Shown here piece after piece: positions 16,285 to 25,256 of a stretch of 58,864 nt of DNA (position 1 is its first letter; each line of letters opens with the position of its first letter). The notes beneath the pieces are model-generated. The model searched no databases. It saw nothing but the letters and a program-made list of their open reading frames with translations, and had not been told where the DNA came from. The translations under genes and the position numbers were made by a program. The DNA is from Nitrososphaera sp. UBA210 (GTDB lineage: Archaea; Thermoproteota; Nitrososphaeria; Nitrososphaerales; Nitrososphaeraceae). Where the stretch lies: contig DADA01000004.1 in the NCBI GenBank assembly GCA_002494895.1, positions 1 to 58,864 of the forward strand, in the 5' to 3' direction.

Positions 16285-18015
16285 TTGAGGTTGCCAGCAA
16301 GGAATTCAGAGATTGCCAGGGCGATGCGCGAGCTCGGCTTCCTTACGGACATCGAAGGCGGCAAGAATTCGCAGTTCAAGACGCGGGCATACTACAGGGC
16401 TGCTGACACAATTGAAAGCTTGCCGGAAAGCATGAACGCCCTCTATGACAGCGGGGGGATCGGCAGGCTGCTAGAGATTCCTTCTATTGGCAACGCCATA
16501 GCGTCAAAGGTGGAGGAATTCATCAAGTCCGGAAGGATAAGTCAGCTCGAGGAGTTGAAGATGAAAATACCGGTGGAGGTGAGCGAGCTTTCGGGCATAG
16601 AGGGGATCGGTGCCAGGACTATCAAGGTGCTTTACGAGAAGCTTCAGATAAAGAACCTGGCAGAGCTGGAAAAGGCGGCAGCCGGCGGCCAGCTGAAAAA
16701 TGTGCCGGGGTTTACTGAAAAAAAAGTAAAAGAAGTCCTAAAGAGGATCGAGTTTTCGAGGGTAGGAAAGGGCAGGCGACCACTGGGCGAGGTCTATCCC
16801 TTAATAAAGCAGATCGAGTCGCGGCTGCGGCAGGCAAAGGGCGTAAAGAACGCGATGGCCGCTGGCTCTGTCCGTAGGATGCGCGAGACCATAGGCGACA
16901 TTGACTATATCGTATCTGCTGCCAGGCCGGAAAGCGTCATGGACGTCTTCGTGAACATGCCTGAGGTAGAGGAGGTGCTGGCGCGCGGGCCCGCCAAGGC
17001 GTTTGTCCGCCTCGCGGGAGGAATCGACGCGGATCTGCTCGTCGTTCCGAAAGAGAGCTGGGGATCGGCGCTCCAGTACTTTACCGGGAGCAAGGACCAC
17101 TCTGTCGAGCTCCGCAAGATAGCAATAGCCAAGGGGCTTCGGCTGAACGAATGGGGCGTTTTTCGGGGCGAGAAACAGGTCGCAGGCGAGTCCGAAGAAC
17201 AGGTGTACAGCTCTATCGGACTGCAGTGGATACCTCCAGAAATGCGTGAAAATCATGGGGAATTGGAGATGGCGCGTCAGAACAAGGTTCCCAGGCTCAT
17301 TGAATACGGAAGCCTAAAGGGTGACTTGCAGGTTCATTCCGACAGAAGCGATGGCACGGCAACCATTGAAGAGATGGCAAGGGCTGCAAGGGAATTTGGC
17401 CTTGACTATATAGCAATCACCGATCACACAAAGAGCCTTGCCATGGCAGGCGGTCTTGACGAAGATGAGCTGCTGGAGCAGGCCGACAGGATAGCAGCGC
17501 TCAATGATACACTTGACTTTCGCATTCTTTCGTCGGCTGAGGTCAACATTATGAAGGACGGTTCGCTTGACATTTCCAACAATGTCCTTGACAGGCTGGA
17601 CATTGTCGGGGCAGCGATACATTCGCTATTTTCGCTTCCCATTGAAACGCAGACGGCAAGGCTTGTCAATGCGGCAAGAAATCCAAGTGTGGACGTTCTC
17701 TTCCACCCAACAGGCAGGCTCATCAACAAACGCGAAGGGTATCCGGTGGACATTGAGAAAGTGATGGACGTCGCCCGGGACACGGGGACGGTGCTTGAAA
17801 TAGACGCTCATTACGACAGGCTGGATCTCAGGGACGATCATGTAAGGATGGCATTGAAAAAGGGAGTAAAGCTGGTCATCGATTCGGACGCGCACCACCC
17901 GGTTCATTTTGCTTTCCTGACCTTTGGAATAGCCCAGGCAAGGCGGGGCTGGGCGACAGCGGACGACGTTCTCAATACTTTACCTGCAGACAGGCTCCTT
18001 TCCGCGCTAAAATAA
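16285..18015 (+). CDS. PolX: family X DNA polymerase with PHP domain
   Basis: 576 residues from TTG. N-terminal 8-kDa-like helical region with HhH (NSEIARAMRELG, LSGIEGIGARTIKVLYE), palm with GSVRRMRETIGDIDYI (Asp pair of the catalytic triad) and DADLLVV, then a PHP domain from about residue 347 (DLQVHSDRSDGT, AITDHTKS, SAEVNIMKDG, DSDAHH) carrying the metal ligands of a 3'-5' exonuclease or AP-site nuclease. Role: gap filling in base-excision repair. TTG is supported by a TATA-like run about 29 bp upstream (near 16256) and because NSEIAR is the family's usual start. Confidence 0.93.
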   Translation: MRLPARNSEIARAMRELGFLTDIEGGKNSQFKTRAYYRAADTIESLPESMNALYDSGGIGRLLEIPSIGNAIASKVEEFIKSGRISQLEELKMKIPVEVSELSGIEGIGARTIKVLYEKLQIKNLAELEKAAAGGQLKNVPGFTEKKVKEVLKRIEFSRVGKGRRPLGEVYPLIKQIESRLRQAKGVKNAMAAGSVRRMRETIGDIDYIVSAARPESVMDVFVNMPEVEEVLARGPAKAFVRLAGGIDADLLVVPKESWGSALQYFTGSKDHSVELRKIAIAKGLRLNEWGVFRGEKQVAGESEEQVYSSIGLQWIPPEMRENHGELEMARQNKVPRLIEYGSLKGDLQVHSDRSDGTATIEEMARAAREFGLDYIAITDHTKSLAMAGGLDEDELLEQADRIAALNDTLDFRILSSAEVNIMKDGSLDISNNVLDRLDIVGAAIHSLFSLPIETQTARLVNAARNPSVDVLFHPTGRLINKREGYPVDIEKVMDVARDTGTVLEIDAHYDRLDLRDDHVRMALKKGVKLVIDSDAHHPVHFAFLTFGIAQARRGWATADDVLNTLPADRLLSALK

Positions 18016-18059
18016 ATGGCATTGTTACTGAGTCGAAGAGTTAACAGAACCAAGTAAAT

Positions 18060-18069
18060 CATATATCTG
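18060..18069 (+). promoter_or_regulatory. TATA box of four-TM protein gene
   Basis: CATATATCTG lies about 27 bp upstream of the ATG at 18092, leaderless spacing. Confidence 0.55.
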
Positions 18070-18091
18070 GTATGCAATTTCCATATGCTAC

Positions 18092-18646
18092 ATGCGCACG
18101 GCGGTAGAAAAGGGCGACCTGAAAGAGCGGAGGATATTCCTTGGGATCTTTTACATTTGCGCTTTTGTGATGGCGGCGATTTCGTTCTACGCCATCTATG
18201 TTAGCCTAACTGAATACCTGCAGACAGGCAGGATAGTAATTGGCGAAGTCCTAGTCGAGACCGATTTCCCGTTCAACGGTTTTGCAAAGCTGGTGACGTA
18301 CCTAATGATAGTGTCCGTGGTCGGCTGGTACTGCGTGGTGAGGGTTGGAGGGGACAAGGTGGTTGGGATCCCAAAGTGGCTCAAGGCGGTGCTTCAGCTA
18401 ATAGTCCTCGTGATAGCAATAGTGTCGCTCTACGAATTCGTCTACAACTTTATCGTCTGGAACTCGCTTATCACTGCGGACGCTCTAAAGGGCATAATAG
18501 ACTTTGATGGGATTAACGTTCCGTATCCGAGCCCAAAGACTCCCTGGAACCTGGTGTTTGCTACAAAGATGTCGCTTGCGGCATTTCTGATCTCGGCACA
18601 CGGCTTTTACACAATGTCCAAGCAGGAAAGGAAAAGGTCAGAGTAA
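18092..18646 (+). CDS. Four-span integral membrane protein, 184 aa
   Basis: Predicted transmembrane helices near residues 15-38, 66-85, 96-120 and 150-172, with a charged N-terminus (EKGDLKERR) and basic C-terminus (MSKQERKRSE). The last helix holds His and Lys within MSLAAFLISAHGF. No signature of a known transporter or of the ammonia monooxygenase subunits. Its 3' end overlaps the convergent flavoprotein gene by 9 bp. Confidence 0.8.
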   Translation: MRTAVEKGDLKERRIFLGIFYICAFVMAAISFYAIYVSLTEYLQTGRIVIGEVLVETDFPFNGFAKLVTYLMIVSVVGWYCVVRVGGDKVVGIPKWLKAVLQLIVLVIAIVSLYEFVYNFIVWNSLITADALKGIIDFDGINVPYPSPKTPWNLVFATKMSLAAFLISAHGFYTMSKQERKRSE

Positions 18647-19786
18647 CCACTCTTTTACCCTTGTCCTTTCAAAGTCTTGTTTCTTTTCAAAGTTTTGTTC
18701 TGACGGCGCCTGCAGCTGGAGGACCGGCCCTGCGGGATTGTAAAAGTCTGCTTCCAGAAAGCCGGCCTGTCTGTTGCCCACTTCCATGAAGCAATAACCC
18801 TGTCCGGCGAAAGTCGTGATCGCTGGCTTGCCGGTTATCTCGTCGATTATCTGCTGGGCAGCGACTTTTGCCTGTTCTTCCGCGAAAATGCCTGCCTTGG
18901 GCACTGCTACTGCTGCCAGCTTGATTTCAGTCACGTCGCCGACTGCAAATACATTCCCGGCCGAGGTCTTTAGCGTGTACTTGTCGACCGCGACCCAGTC
19001 GCCTCCGGCATTCAGGCCCGAGTCCCGGACGACTTCTGGCACCTTGTGCGGCGGAATGCCCACAAGCACGTCAAATCCCTGCCTTGCGCCGTTTTCGAAC
19101 GTCAGCTCTCCTTCCGAGACTGACTTTAGCTTGTGCAATGGATGGAAATGAATTCCGTGCTTTGAAATAATGTCAACCACACCGGCGCTTATCTGGGCGC
19201 CGGCGACTGGCAGCGAAATTGATGCCGGAGAGTACAGATCGATTTCCACTGAATCCCGCACGCCGCTCTTTGCCAACAGGTTGCTGATTATGATCGATGC
19301 CTCGTACGGCGCGGGAGGACACTTGTATGGCATTCCCATTATGGCTACCGCGACCTTGCCGGACTTTAGTGAAAGAAGTGCTTCTCTGAGCTTGGGCACC
19401 TGCCGCGGATCGTAAAGGTTGTACCCCGTTCCCACAAAGCCGGGCACTTTTTCCGGCGCTAGCTCGGCGCCAAGTGCGACTATCAGGTAGTCATATTCTA
19501 TCCAGCCATGATCTTTTACCTGAACGCTTTTTGCTCCGGTGTCTATCTTTATTATCTCGTCATTGAGATACTCGATCCCTTTAGCGTTCAGCCGGTCAAG
19601 CGGGGTCTGGGATTCCTCCAGTTTTCTCGTTCCCTCAAGGACCCACAGCTTTACCAAGCCCATCATGAACCAGTTTTTCTTGTCTACAACTATGACTCTA
19701 TTATCCGGACTGAGGTTCTTTCTCAAAATGTTGGCGGCTGTAAGGCCGCCAAATCCTGCGCCCAGAATAAGAATTCGCTTACCCAT
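18638..19786 (-). CDS. NAD(P)/FAD-dependent oxidoreductase, sulfide:quinone-reductase-like
   Basis: 382 residues. N-terminal dinucleotide motif ILGAGFGGLTAAN, second nucleotide region VALGAELAPE, and C-terminal FAD motif VFAVGDVTEIKL. The segment MPYKCPPAPYEA resembles SQR and flavocytochrome c sulfide dehydrogenase flavoproteins, which carry a redox Cys here; another Cys is in GQGYCFMEVG. SQR needs two active Cys, so this may be a type II NADH dehydrogenase or other SQR-family enzyme. Membrane-associated electron transfer to quinone is the likely role. Confidence 0.8.
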   Translation of the reverse strand: MGKRILILGAGFGGLTAANILRKNLSPDNRVIVVDKKNWFMMGLVKLWVLEGTRKLEESQTPLDRLNAKGIEYLNDEIIKIDTGAKSVQVKDHGWIEYDYLIVALGAELAPEKVPGFVGTGYNLYDPRQVPKLREALLSLKSGKVAVAIMGMPYKCPPAPYEASIIISNLLAKSGVRDSVEIDLYSPASISLPVAGAQISAGVVDIISKHGIHFHPLHKLKSVSEGELTFENGARQGFDVLVGIPPHKVPEVVRDSGLNAGGDWVAVDKYTLKTSAGNVFAVGDVTEIKLAAVAVPKAGIFAEEQAKVAAQQIIDEITGKPAITTFAGQGYCFMEVGNRQAGFLEADFYNPAGPVLQLQAPSEQNFEKKQDFERTRVKEWLL

Positions 19787-19844
19787 GCCGGAGGGATAGA
19801 AGCATTAGGTAAAAACTTTTTAGGCATGTATGTTTTTTATAGAT

Positions 19845-20009
19845 ATGGTGCCGAAGGAAAAAATTTCTGCAAAGGATGAACCATATCCGCTTTACGACGA
19901 TGCGACTATTGAGCACATGAAGCAATACTACAAGGTTGAAGATCATGATGAATTGTTGAGATACATCAAGACCCACGGGATGAGCCGGCACTCTGAAGTT
20001 CTCGATTAG
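19845..20009 (+). CDS. Small conserved-looking protein, 54 aa
   Basis: ATG at 19845 to TAG at 20007-20009, product MVPKEKISAKDEPYPLYDD... ending SRHSEVLD. Soluble, charged, probably one helix-helix unit (IEHMKQYYKVEDHDELLRYI). An AT-rich box (19811-19822) is about 28 bp upstream. Divergent from the flavoprotein gene and convergent with the membrane protein ending at 20015. Function unknown. Confidence 0.6.
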   Translation: MVPKEKISAKDEPYPLYDDATIEHMKQYYKVEDHDELLRYIKTHGMSRHSEVLD

Positions 20010-20014
20010 ACGAG

Positions 20015-21613
20015 TCATTCCAACCCTATTATCACATCGGTCCCATGAATCGTCACTGCGCTGTATTGATCCTGCAATCCCCACTTCCATAGAACTTTCC
20101 AGTGCGAGTTTCCGGCTCGAATCGGGTTCATCTCGGCGCAGTGCCTGGCGCCTTGACTATCATGATATGCGGGACATTTGATTGTCACTGCCTGATCCTC
20201 AAAAGAGGTCTGGTCCGGGCGCGATACTCCGGCCTGATAAAAGAAGGCTTTGCCCGTATCTGGATTCGAGAACGGATTGCCAACGTCGATAACGCCCAGG
20301 TTAAAGTATGGATTTTCTATCTCGGGAGTTAGAAATGAGCTGTACTCTGTCCAGTTCCCGACACTGTTGCGGAAATACCAGTTCACAGTCCTTCCATCGT
20401 GCTGCCATTCCATCGCAAGCAGGATCTCGCCTGACAACGAATCCGCAGCCAAGGGAACTATCTGTTGATGCATTGTCGATATCCACGAAAAACCCGAGCA
20501 GGCAATGTTCGTGTCACACGTCTCCCAGGCTCTCGCGACAAGCGAGACCTTTGAATCCAAAAACAGGATGTCAGCACGATATCCGTAATCCAGACCGTCT
20601 TTGCAACAGTTTGGAGACTGGGCTCCAATGCCCGCAAGTACGAACTCTCCTCTGTTGCCGAGTTGTTCAAAGTTGACCTCTGCCTCGACCCGCTTTGTGG
20701 CAAAGTATCTGTCAGATTGATGATATGCCCCAGCATAGTATGTAGGCGTCGCAATCAGTCCATCCTTTCTATCTATTGACATGCTCATGGGAGCATCAAG
20801 GAATGGATGAATTGATCCTATTACGAATGATAGGACTATAAATGAAAATACGATCGTGGCGGAAATTTCCCTTCTTGTCCGAGACACGAGCCAAGCCGCT
20901 GTCATTTGACCCAGAATCATAGACGGAATGCCGACTGCGAGGATGACTGCCAGCAGCGGCAGAGATGTTGGACGGAGGCTTCCGAATAGTGCGGAAAGAA
21001 CCGCCCAGCCTGCTATTGCTGAAATGATTCCAAGTCTCTTTGTCAGTCCCGAGAAAAGAAAGGTGACGATTCCAGAGAAAAAGAATGGCAAGGTCGACGC
21101 AAGAACCATTACCATGATTCCCGTATCGGCAGGCATAAAGATTCCAAATAGTAGCGCCATCGGAAAATACCCGATGAAAATTACAATCAATGCGCCGAAC
21201 AGGATTGTGCCAGGTTCCTTTCCTGGGATGTTTTCCGCTTTTCTTGTCCTCTCGCCTATGACCAGGCCGGTACCTGCGGTAGAAAAAAGTAGAATTCCCA
21301 GTCGGATGGCGCCCATGCCGTCAGGACCTGCATAGTAACACTGCCGGTCACCACAGAAATTGTAAAGCGATGTGATCAGCACAGCTGTGGCTATTGTGAT
21401 CAGGGCAGCAGACCAATAGAGTCGGATCACTCTGCCCATCAAGAATCCCAGTAGCAGCTCGACTGCCAGAAAGAACCACAGGCGAGCTCCTGAGAGAGTA
21501 AAGAATGATGGCTCTGCTATTGTGTAGAGATAAAAGGTGTATGATTCGAACAGGAGCGGCAGAATGACTAGTCCGCTGAAAATGATGGCCGCCATCATCC
21601 AAGCAGGTAGCAC
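20015..21613 (-). CDS. Polytopic membrane protein with large extracytoplasmic C-terminal domain
   Basis: 532 residues from GTG. About eight hydrophobic helices in residues 1-275, then roughly 255 residues of beta-rich sequence containing seven cysteines and aromatic patches (for example AWETCDTNIACSGFSW), resembling a lectin/LamG-like or similar ligand-binding fold on the outside of the cell. Ten or so Asn/Ser-Thr sites fit an exported glycoprotein. I do not recognise the family. The CCKDG pair at about 343-347 suggests disulfides. Confidence 0.75.
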   Translation of the reverse strand: MLPAWMMAAIIFSGLVILPLLFESYTFYLYTIAEPSFFTLSGARLWFFLAVELLLGFLMGRVIRLYWSAALITIATAVLITSLYNFCGDRQCYYAGPDGMGAIRLGILLFSTAGTGLVIGERTRKAENIPGKEPGTILFGALIVIFIGYFPMALLFGIFMPADTGIMVMVLASTLPFFFSGIVTFLFSGLTKRLGIISAIAGWAVLSALFGSLRPTSLPLLAVILAVGIPSMILGQMTAAWLVSRTRREISATIVFSFIVLSFVIGSIHPFLDAPMSMSIDRKDGLIATPTYYAGAYHQSDRYFATKRVEAEVNFEQLGNRGEFVLAGIGAQSPNCCKDGLDYGYRADILFLDSKVSLVARAWETCDTNIACSGFSWISTMHQQIVPLAADSLSGEILLAMEWQHDGRTVNWYFRNSVGNWTEYSSFLTPEIENPYFNLGVIDVGNPFSNPDTGKAFFYQAGVSRPDQTSFEDQAVTIKCPAYHDSQGARHCAEMNPIRAGNSHWKVLWKWGLQDQYSAVTIHGTDVIIGLE

Positions 21614-21699
21614 AAAAGTGATGGGCAGCCCGGTAGTCTTATCGCTTGCTCACTTTTGGCGAGTCCCTAAGATACTTTCCTCAGATGAGTAAACTAATC

Positions 21700-22443
21700 T
21701 TAGCGTTCCTGTGTCGTCGGCCTTATCAATATCTCGTTAACATTCACGTGACCCGGAGAATTGACAGCAAACACTATCGCGTTGGCAATATCCTCGGCCT
21801 GTAGAGCCTCCATCTGCTTCGAAGCTTCAACATATTTCTCTAGCGACTTTTCAGTTATCGTATTTGTCAGCTCTGTCGCGACAACCCCCGGCTCTATACA
21901 GGTAACCCTGATGTTTGCCCGCGCGCTCAGCTCCTGCCTAAGGCCTTCGCTAAAAGCAGCGATGGCGTGCTTTGTCGCGCAGTATACGCTGCCCGCAGGA
22001 AAAACCACTCTGCCGGCAACTGAAGAGATGTTCACAATGTGGCCGGATTTCTTGTTGATCATGTGGGGCGCAGCGGCAGCAGTACAGTAGAGGACCCCCT
22101 TGATGTTAACGTCGATCATCTGGTCCCATTCATCTACCTTGAGGCTCTTGAAAAAGCTCAGCGGCATCAGGCCGGCGTTGTTTACAAGAATATCGACTGT
22201 TCCCCATTTTTTCACGACGGCATCCACAAACGAATCGCATTCGGCTTTCTTTGTGACATCCAGCTTTTGGATCATGACTTCGCCGCTCTTGGCGATCTCG
22301 CTTTCAAGCGAATGAAGCTTATCCATGCGCCTTGCACCCGCGGCTACCCTGGCACCTGCCCTTGACAGCGCGACTGACGTGGCATATCCTATTCCGCTGC
22401 TGGCCCCTGTGACAATTGCCACTTTGCCCTCTATCATTTTCAT
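21700..22443 (-). CDS. Short-chain dehydrogenase/reductase (classical SDR)
   Basis: 247 residues. Cofactor motif TGASSGIG, NNAG motif, catalytic Ser in NISSVAG and Y-x3-K in YCATK are all present; GARRMDKL after the second strand (Arg-rich) suggests NADP(H). Oxidises or reduces an alcohol/ketone substrate that cannot be predicted. Start could be ATG 22443 or the ATG two codons later. It faces the small gene at 22527 divergently. Confidence 0.92.
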   Translation of the reverse strand: MKMIEGKVAIVTGASSGIGYATSVALSRAGARVAAGARRMDKLHSLESEIAKSGEVMIQKLDVTKKAECDSFVDAVVKKWGTVDILVNNAGLMPLSFFKSLKVDEWDQMIDVNIKGVLYCTAAAAPHMINKKSGHIVNISSVAGRVVFPAGSVYCATKHAIAAFSEGLRQELSARANIRVTCIEPGVVATELTNTITEKSLEKYVEASKQMEALQAEDIANAIVFAVNSPGHVNVNEILIRPTTQER

Positions 22444-22526
22444 GGAAAAATGCTGGCACTGTAGTAATATGTCTTTGTCAAATGAACAAAGCTTAAGTAT
22501 ACTACCTGTGCTGCTAGTGTCGTGGA

Positions 22527-22715
22527 ATGACCGTGAGCCTCGAGGACAGTGATGAGCTCAATTACCTGTCGACCAAAGCCAAGTTTATCCAGAAATACAT
22601 GAACAAGACCAGCTGCACCTATGAAGTCGCCGAGCGCGAATTCCACGACTGGATCGAAGGGCTGATGGACAGCAGGATCGAGCTTGCCAACAAGATGCTA
22701 AACGCTAGGCTCTAG
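22527..22715 (+). CDS. Small conserved-looking helical protein, 62 aa
   Basis: Starts MTVSLEDSDELNYLSTKA; helical and charged with one Cys (TSCTYE), ending ANKMLNARL. A TATA-like TTAAGTATAC (22493-22502) lies 28 bp upstream of the ATG, leaderless spacing. Its stop overlaps by 4 bp the convergent membrane protein gene. No known domain. Confidence 0.65.
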   Translation: MTVSLEDSDELNYLSTKAKFIQKYMNKTSCTYEVAEREFHDWIEGLMDSRIELANKMLNARL

Positions 22716-22993
22716 ACGCTCTGTTCCTGTTTTTGCAGATTCTGCTTCCTGGCCATGAATAGGAGTACGGCGCCAAACATTGCGAGGACTATTGCAAGTC
22801 CCTGTGCTCCACCGTTGGGAATTGCCACCAGATAGACTACTGCAAATGCAAAGCAGGTTACCGCCTGCATCAAATATGAAAGAACGGGCCGCATCTTGGT
22901 TTTCTTGGCAAGATAGCCTATGCCGAAAATCGCGGCTGCGGGATAAATGGTCAGCAGGATGAACTGGTCGATATCAATGCCGAGATGAACCAT
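22712..22993 (-). CDS. Small three-span membrane protein, 93 aa
   Basis: Predicted spans near residues 8-28, 38-58 and 62-82, then a short charged tail (RKQNLQKQEQSV). Unknown function. Lies between the 62-aa gene and GINS, same strand as GINS, with a 51 bp gap. Confidence 0.65.
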   Translation of the reverse strand: MVHLGIDIDQFILLTIYPAAAIFGIGYLAKKTKMRPVLSYLMQAVTCFAFAVVYLVAIPNGGAQGLAIVLAMFGAVLLFMARKQNLQKQEQSV

Positions 22994-23044
22994 CGACAGT
23001 TACGGATATCGCGGTGCCAAATAATAGTTTTATCGTGACGCCCG

Positions 23045-23638
23045 TCATGTCTGGACATGAATTTCAATGGCGGTGCCTCCCTCTATTATCGACCGCGCAT
23101 TCTCAAATGGCAGCGAGGCAATGTCTTCGCGCTGGAACGGACCGTACTTGTTTGCGTCAACGCCGACAAAAGACTCCATTGGCTGCAGAAACCTGACTAC
23201 TATTTGCCGGGACCGCACCTTGACAGAGCTCGACTCCAGCACCTTCACCCTGCCCTTGACCGTTGCCGCAACGACTTCGGCCGCCCTGCTCTCCGACTCG
23301 CGCCTTCCATCAAGAACGTATTTTTCTTCGTCCGTGAGCTTTGAATAGTCGAGCCTCTCGCCGGTCGAGTGCATCTTGTGCAGCCTTGACTCCATCAGCA
23401 GGCGCGCCGAGGTCGCCAGCAGATCGACCATGCGGTCTCTGACCTGCGCCTCGATCCCCTCGTACCCCTGTCCCTTCAGGCTGCCAAGCGCCGCGGCAAT
23501 TTTCCGAAAAGTGTCCGGCTCTATCGCCTGAAGTGCATTGCTTTCGGCCTCCTTTCGTAGCAGCCCGTAAACGTCCTTTAGCGAAAAGTTGCCGGATACC
23601 CCGGCAGCGGCCTCGCTGCTATTTTGTTGACCCGACAT
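23045..23638 (-). CDS. gins51: GINS complex subunit Gins51-type
   Basis: 197 residues. Helical A-domain in the N-terminal two thirds (RDRMVDLLATSARLLMESRLHKM, LTDEEKYVLDGR) followed by the small beta-rich B-domain (VVRFLQPMESFVGVDANKYG, FQREDIASLPFENARSII). The A-then-B order is that of archaeal Gins51 (Sld5/Psf1 type). GINS joins MCM and Cdc45/RecJ-like proteins to form the replicative helicase. ATG at 23638; the divergent promoter with glutamine synthetase holds a perfect inverted repeat. Confidence 0.85.
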   Translation of the reverse strand: MSGQQNSSEAAAGVSGNFSLKDVYGLLRKEAESNALQAIEPDTFRKIAAALGSLKGQGYEGIEAQVRDRMVDLLATSARLLMESRLHKMHSTGERLDYSKLTDEEKYVLDGRRESESRAAEVVAATVKGRVKVLESSSVKVRSRQIVVRFLQPMESFVGVDANKYGPFQREDIASLPFENARSIIEGGTAIEIHVQT

Positions 23639-23647
23639 TTTTATCAG

Positions 23648-23671
23648 AGAATCCTTAAATTATAGGATTCT
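23648..23671. promoter_or_regulatory. Perfect inverted repeat spanning the GINS/glutamine synthetase promoter
   Basis: Arms AGAATCCT (23648-23655) and AGGATTCT (23664-23671) are exact reverse complements and flank the AT-only centre TAAATTAT, which itself serves as the TATA candidate. Its placement between two divergent genes, 10 bp from the GINS ATG and 26 bp from the glnA TTG, is that of an operator. Confidence 0.5.
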
Positions 23672-23697
23672 AGTGTCCTACACTTGAGGTATTCTGG

Positions 23698-25161
23698 TTG
23701 CCTTATAAATTGATTGACGGCAGGATCGCGCCTTTATCATTTACCGCCGAAGCTGTGATGCAGAGGCTCAAAAAAGACAACATAAAGTTCCTCGACCTGC
23801 AATTCACCGGGCTGTTCGGGAGGTTTCATCACACCACGATGGACTCTAGGATGTTCCGCATCGAGGATTTTACCGACGGCCTGCCAAAGCTCGACGGCTC
23901 TTCTATACGCGGCTTTACAGAGATCCACGAATCTGATCTCATCATAAGGCCCGACCCGTCTACCTACGCGACTATTCCATGGATAGGTGCGCCCACTGCA
24001 AGGCTCATATGCGACATTTTGAGCGGCGGAAGCAAGCGCGATACGTTCCCCCGGGACCCAAGGGGACTTGCAAAAAAGGCTGAAAAGTATGTCTCCGACC
24101 AGGGCTTTGACACTTCGTACTGGGGGCCTGAAGTGGAATTCTTTGTCTTTGACAAGCTCGAAGTAAACACAATGACCCCTTATCAGGGCCAGAGCTACCA
24201 CATCGCGTCAAAGGAGGCCCCGTGGTCGACTGACAGCGTCGGATACGCGCTGAGGCTCAAGGAAGGCTACCTGCCGAGCGCCCCGGGCGATACCCTGATG
24301 GAATATCGCAATGAATGCGTCGACGTGCTCACCAACAACTTTGGGATCGTCTGCGACGCGCACCACCACGAGGTGGCGACTGCCGGCCAGTGCGAGATAG
24401 ACATACGGTACGACAGCCTGGTAAACGCCGGCGACTCTGTACAGAGCTACAAGTACATCGTGAAGAACATTGCAAAGAAGCACAACATGATTGCCACAAT
24501 GATGCCCAAGCCTGTCGCTTTGGACAACGGCTCGGGGATGCATGTCAACGTCAGCCTCTGGAACAGGGGCAAGAACCTCTTTTACGATTCAGCTGATGAT
24601 TATGCCGAAATGTCACAGACGGCCCGGTACTTTGGCGGCGGGATAATGGATCACGCCCATGCAATCGCAGCCATCGTGGCTCCGACTACAAATTCGTACC
24701 GGCGCCTTGTCCCCGGCTACGAAGCGCCTGTGTACGTGGCATGGAGCACCGGCAACAGGTCTGCCATCATCAGGATACCGGCGCACTACAAGGGCAGCAA
24801 GTTCGCCCACCTAAAGCGCATCGAGTTCAGGGCGCCAGACCCGTCATGCAACCCGTACCTTGCATTTGCTGCAATTCTTGCAGCGGGCCTGGACGGCGTG
24901 AAGAAAAAGAAATCGATCGGAGACCCCGTCAACGAGGACATTTTCAAAATGACTCCAAAGCGGAGGCGCGAGCTAGGAATCACGCAGCTGCCCGCCAGCC
25001 TGAGGGAGGCATATGAGCAGCTGGAAAGCGACAGTGCATTTCTAAAGCCGGTCTTTGACAGCCAGACCATTGAAACGATAATAGACCATGAAGCAAAAGA
25101 GCATGTAGAACTTGCAATCAGGCCCCACCCGCACGAATTTTCGATGTATGCCGACGTCTAG
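23698..25161 (+). CDS. glnA: Glutamine synthetase, type I
   Basis: 487 residues. Hallmarks: LDLQFTGLFGRFHH near the N-terminus, DGSSIRGFTEI, the catalytic EVEFFVF, GQCEIDI, the ATP-site GSGMHVNVSLW, and NRSAIIRIP with FRAPDPSCNPYLAF. Condenses ammonium and glutamate; the main assimilatory step in ammonia-oxidising archaea, where ammonium is also the energy source. TTG at 23698 is the start giving the usual GS N-terminus. I see no adenylylation loop sequence of the enterobacterial type, so control is more likely transcriptional (inverted repeat upstream) or by feedback. Confidence 0.97.
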   Translation: MPYKLIDGRIAPLSFTAEAVMQRLKKDNIKFLDLQFTGLFGRFHHTTMDSRMFRIEDFTDGLPKLDGSSIRGFTEIHESDLIIRPDPSTYATIPWIGAPTARLICDILSGGSKRDTFPRDPRGLAKKAEKYVSDQGFDTSYWGPEVEFFVFDKLEVNTMTPYQGQSYHIASKEAPWSTDSVGYALRLKEGYLPSAPGDTLMEYRNECVDVLTNNFGIVCDAHHHEVATAGQCEIDIRYDSLVNAGDSVQSYKYIVKNIAKKHNMIATMMPKPVALDNGSGMHVNVSLWNRGKNLFYDSADDYAEMSQTARYFGGGIMDHAHAIAAIVAPTTNSYRRLVPGYEAPVYVAWSTGNRSAIIRIPAHYKGSKFAHLKRIEFRAPDPSCNPYLAFAAILAAGLDGVKKKKSIGDPVNEDIFKMTPKRRRELGITQLPASLREAYEQLESDSAFLKPVFDSQTIETIIDHEAKEHVELAIRPHPHEFSMYADV

Positions 25162-25256
25162 CCACATTGGCGCCACTAGCAATAGAAGATGATCACTCAT
25201 TGAAAGAGAGTCCTGAAAATATATCCCAAAGGTGAACGAGTACATGAGACGCGCGC

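Noticed and set aside
16137..16406. Plus-strand frame starting near MKKNGSELESDHHH
   Set aside because: Runs into PolX in another frame and its last half is Arg-rich shadow sequence.
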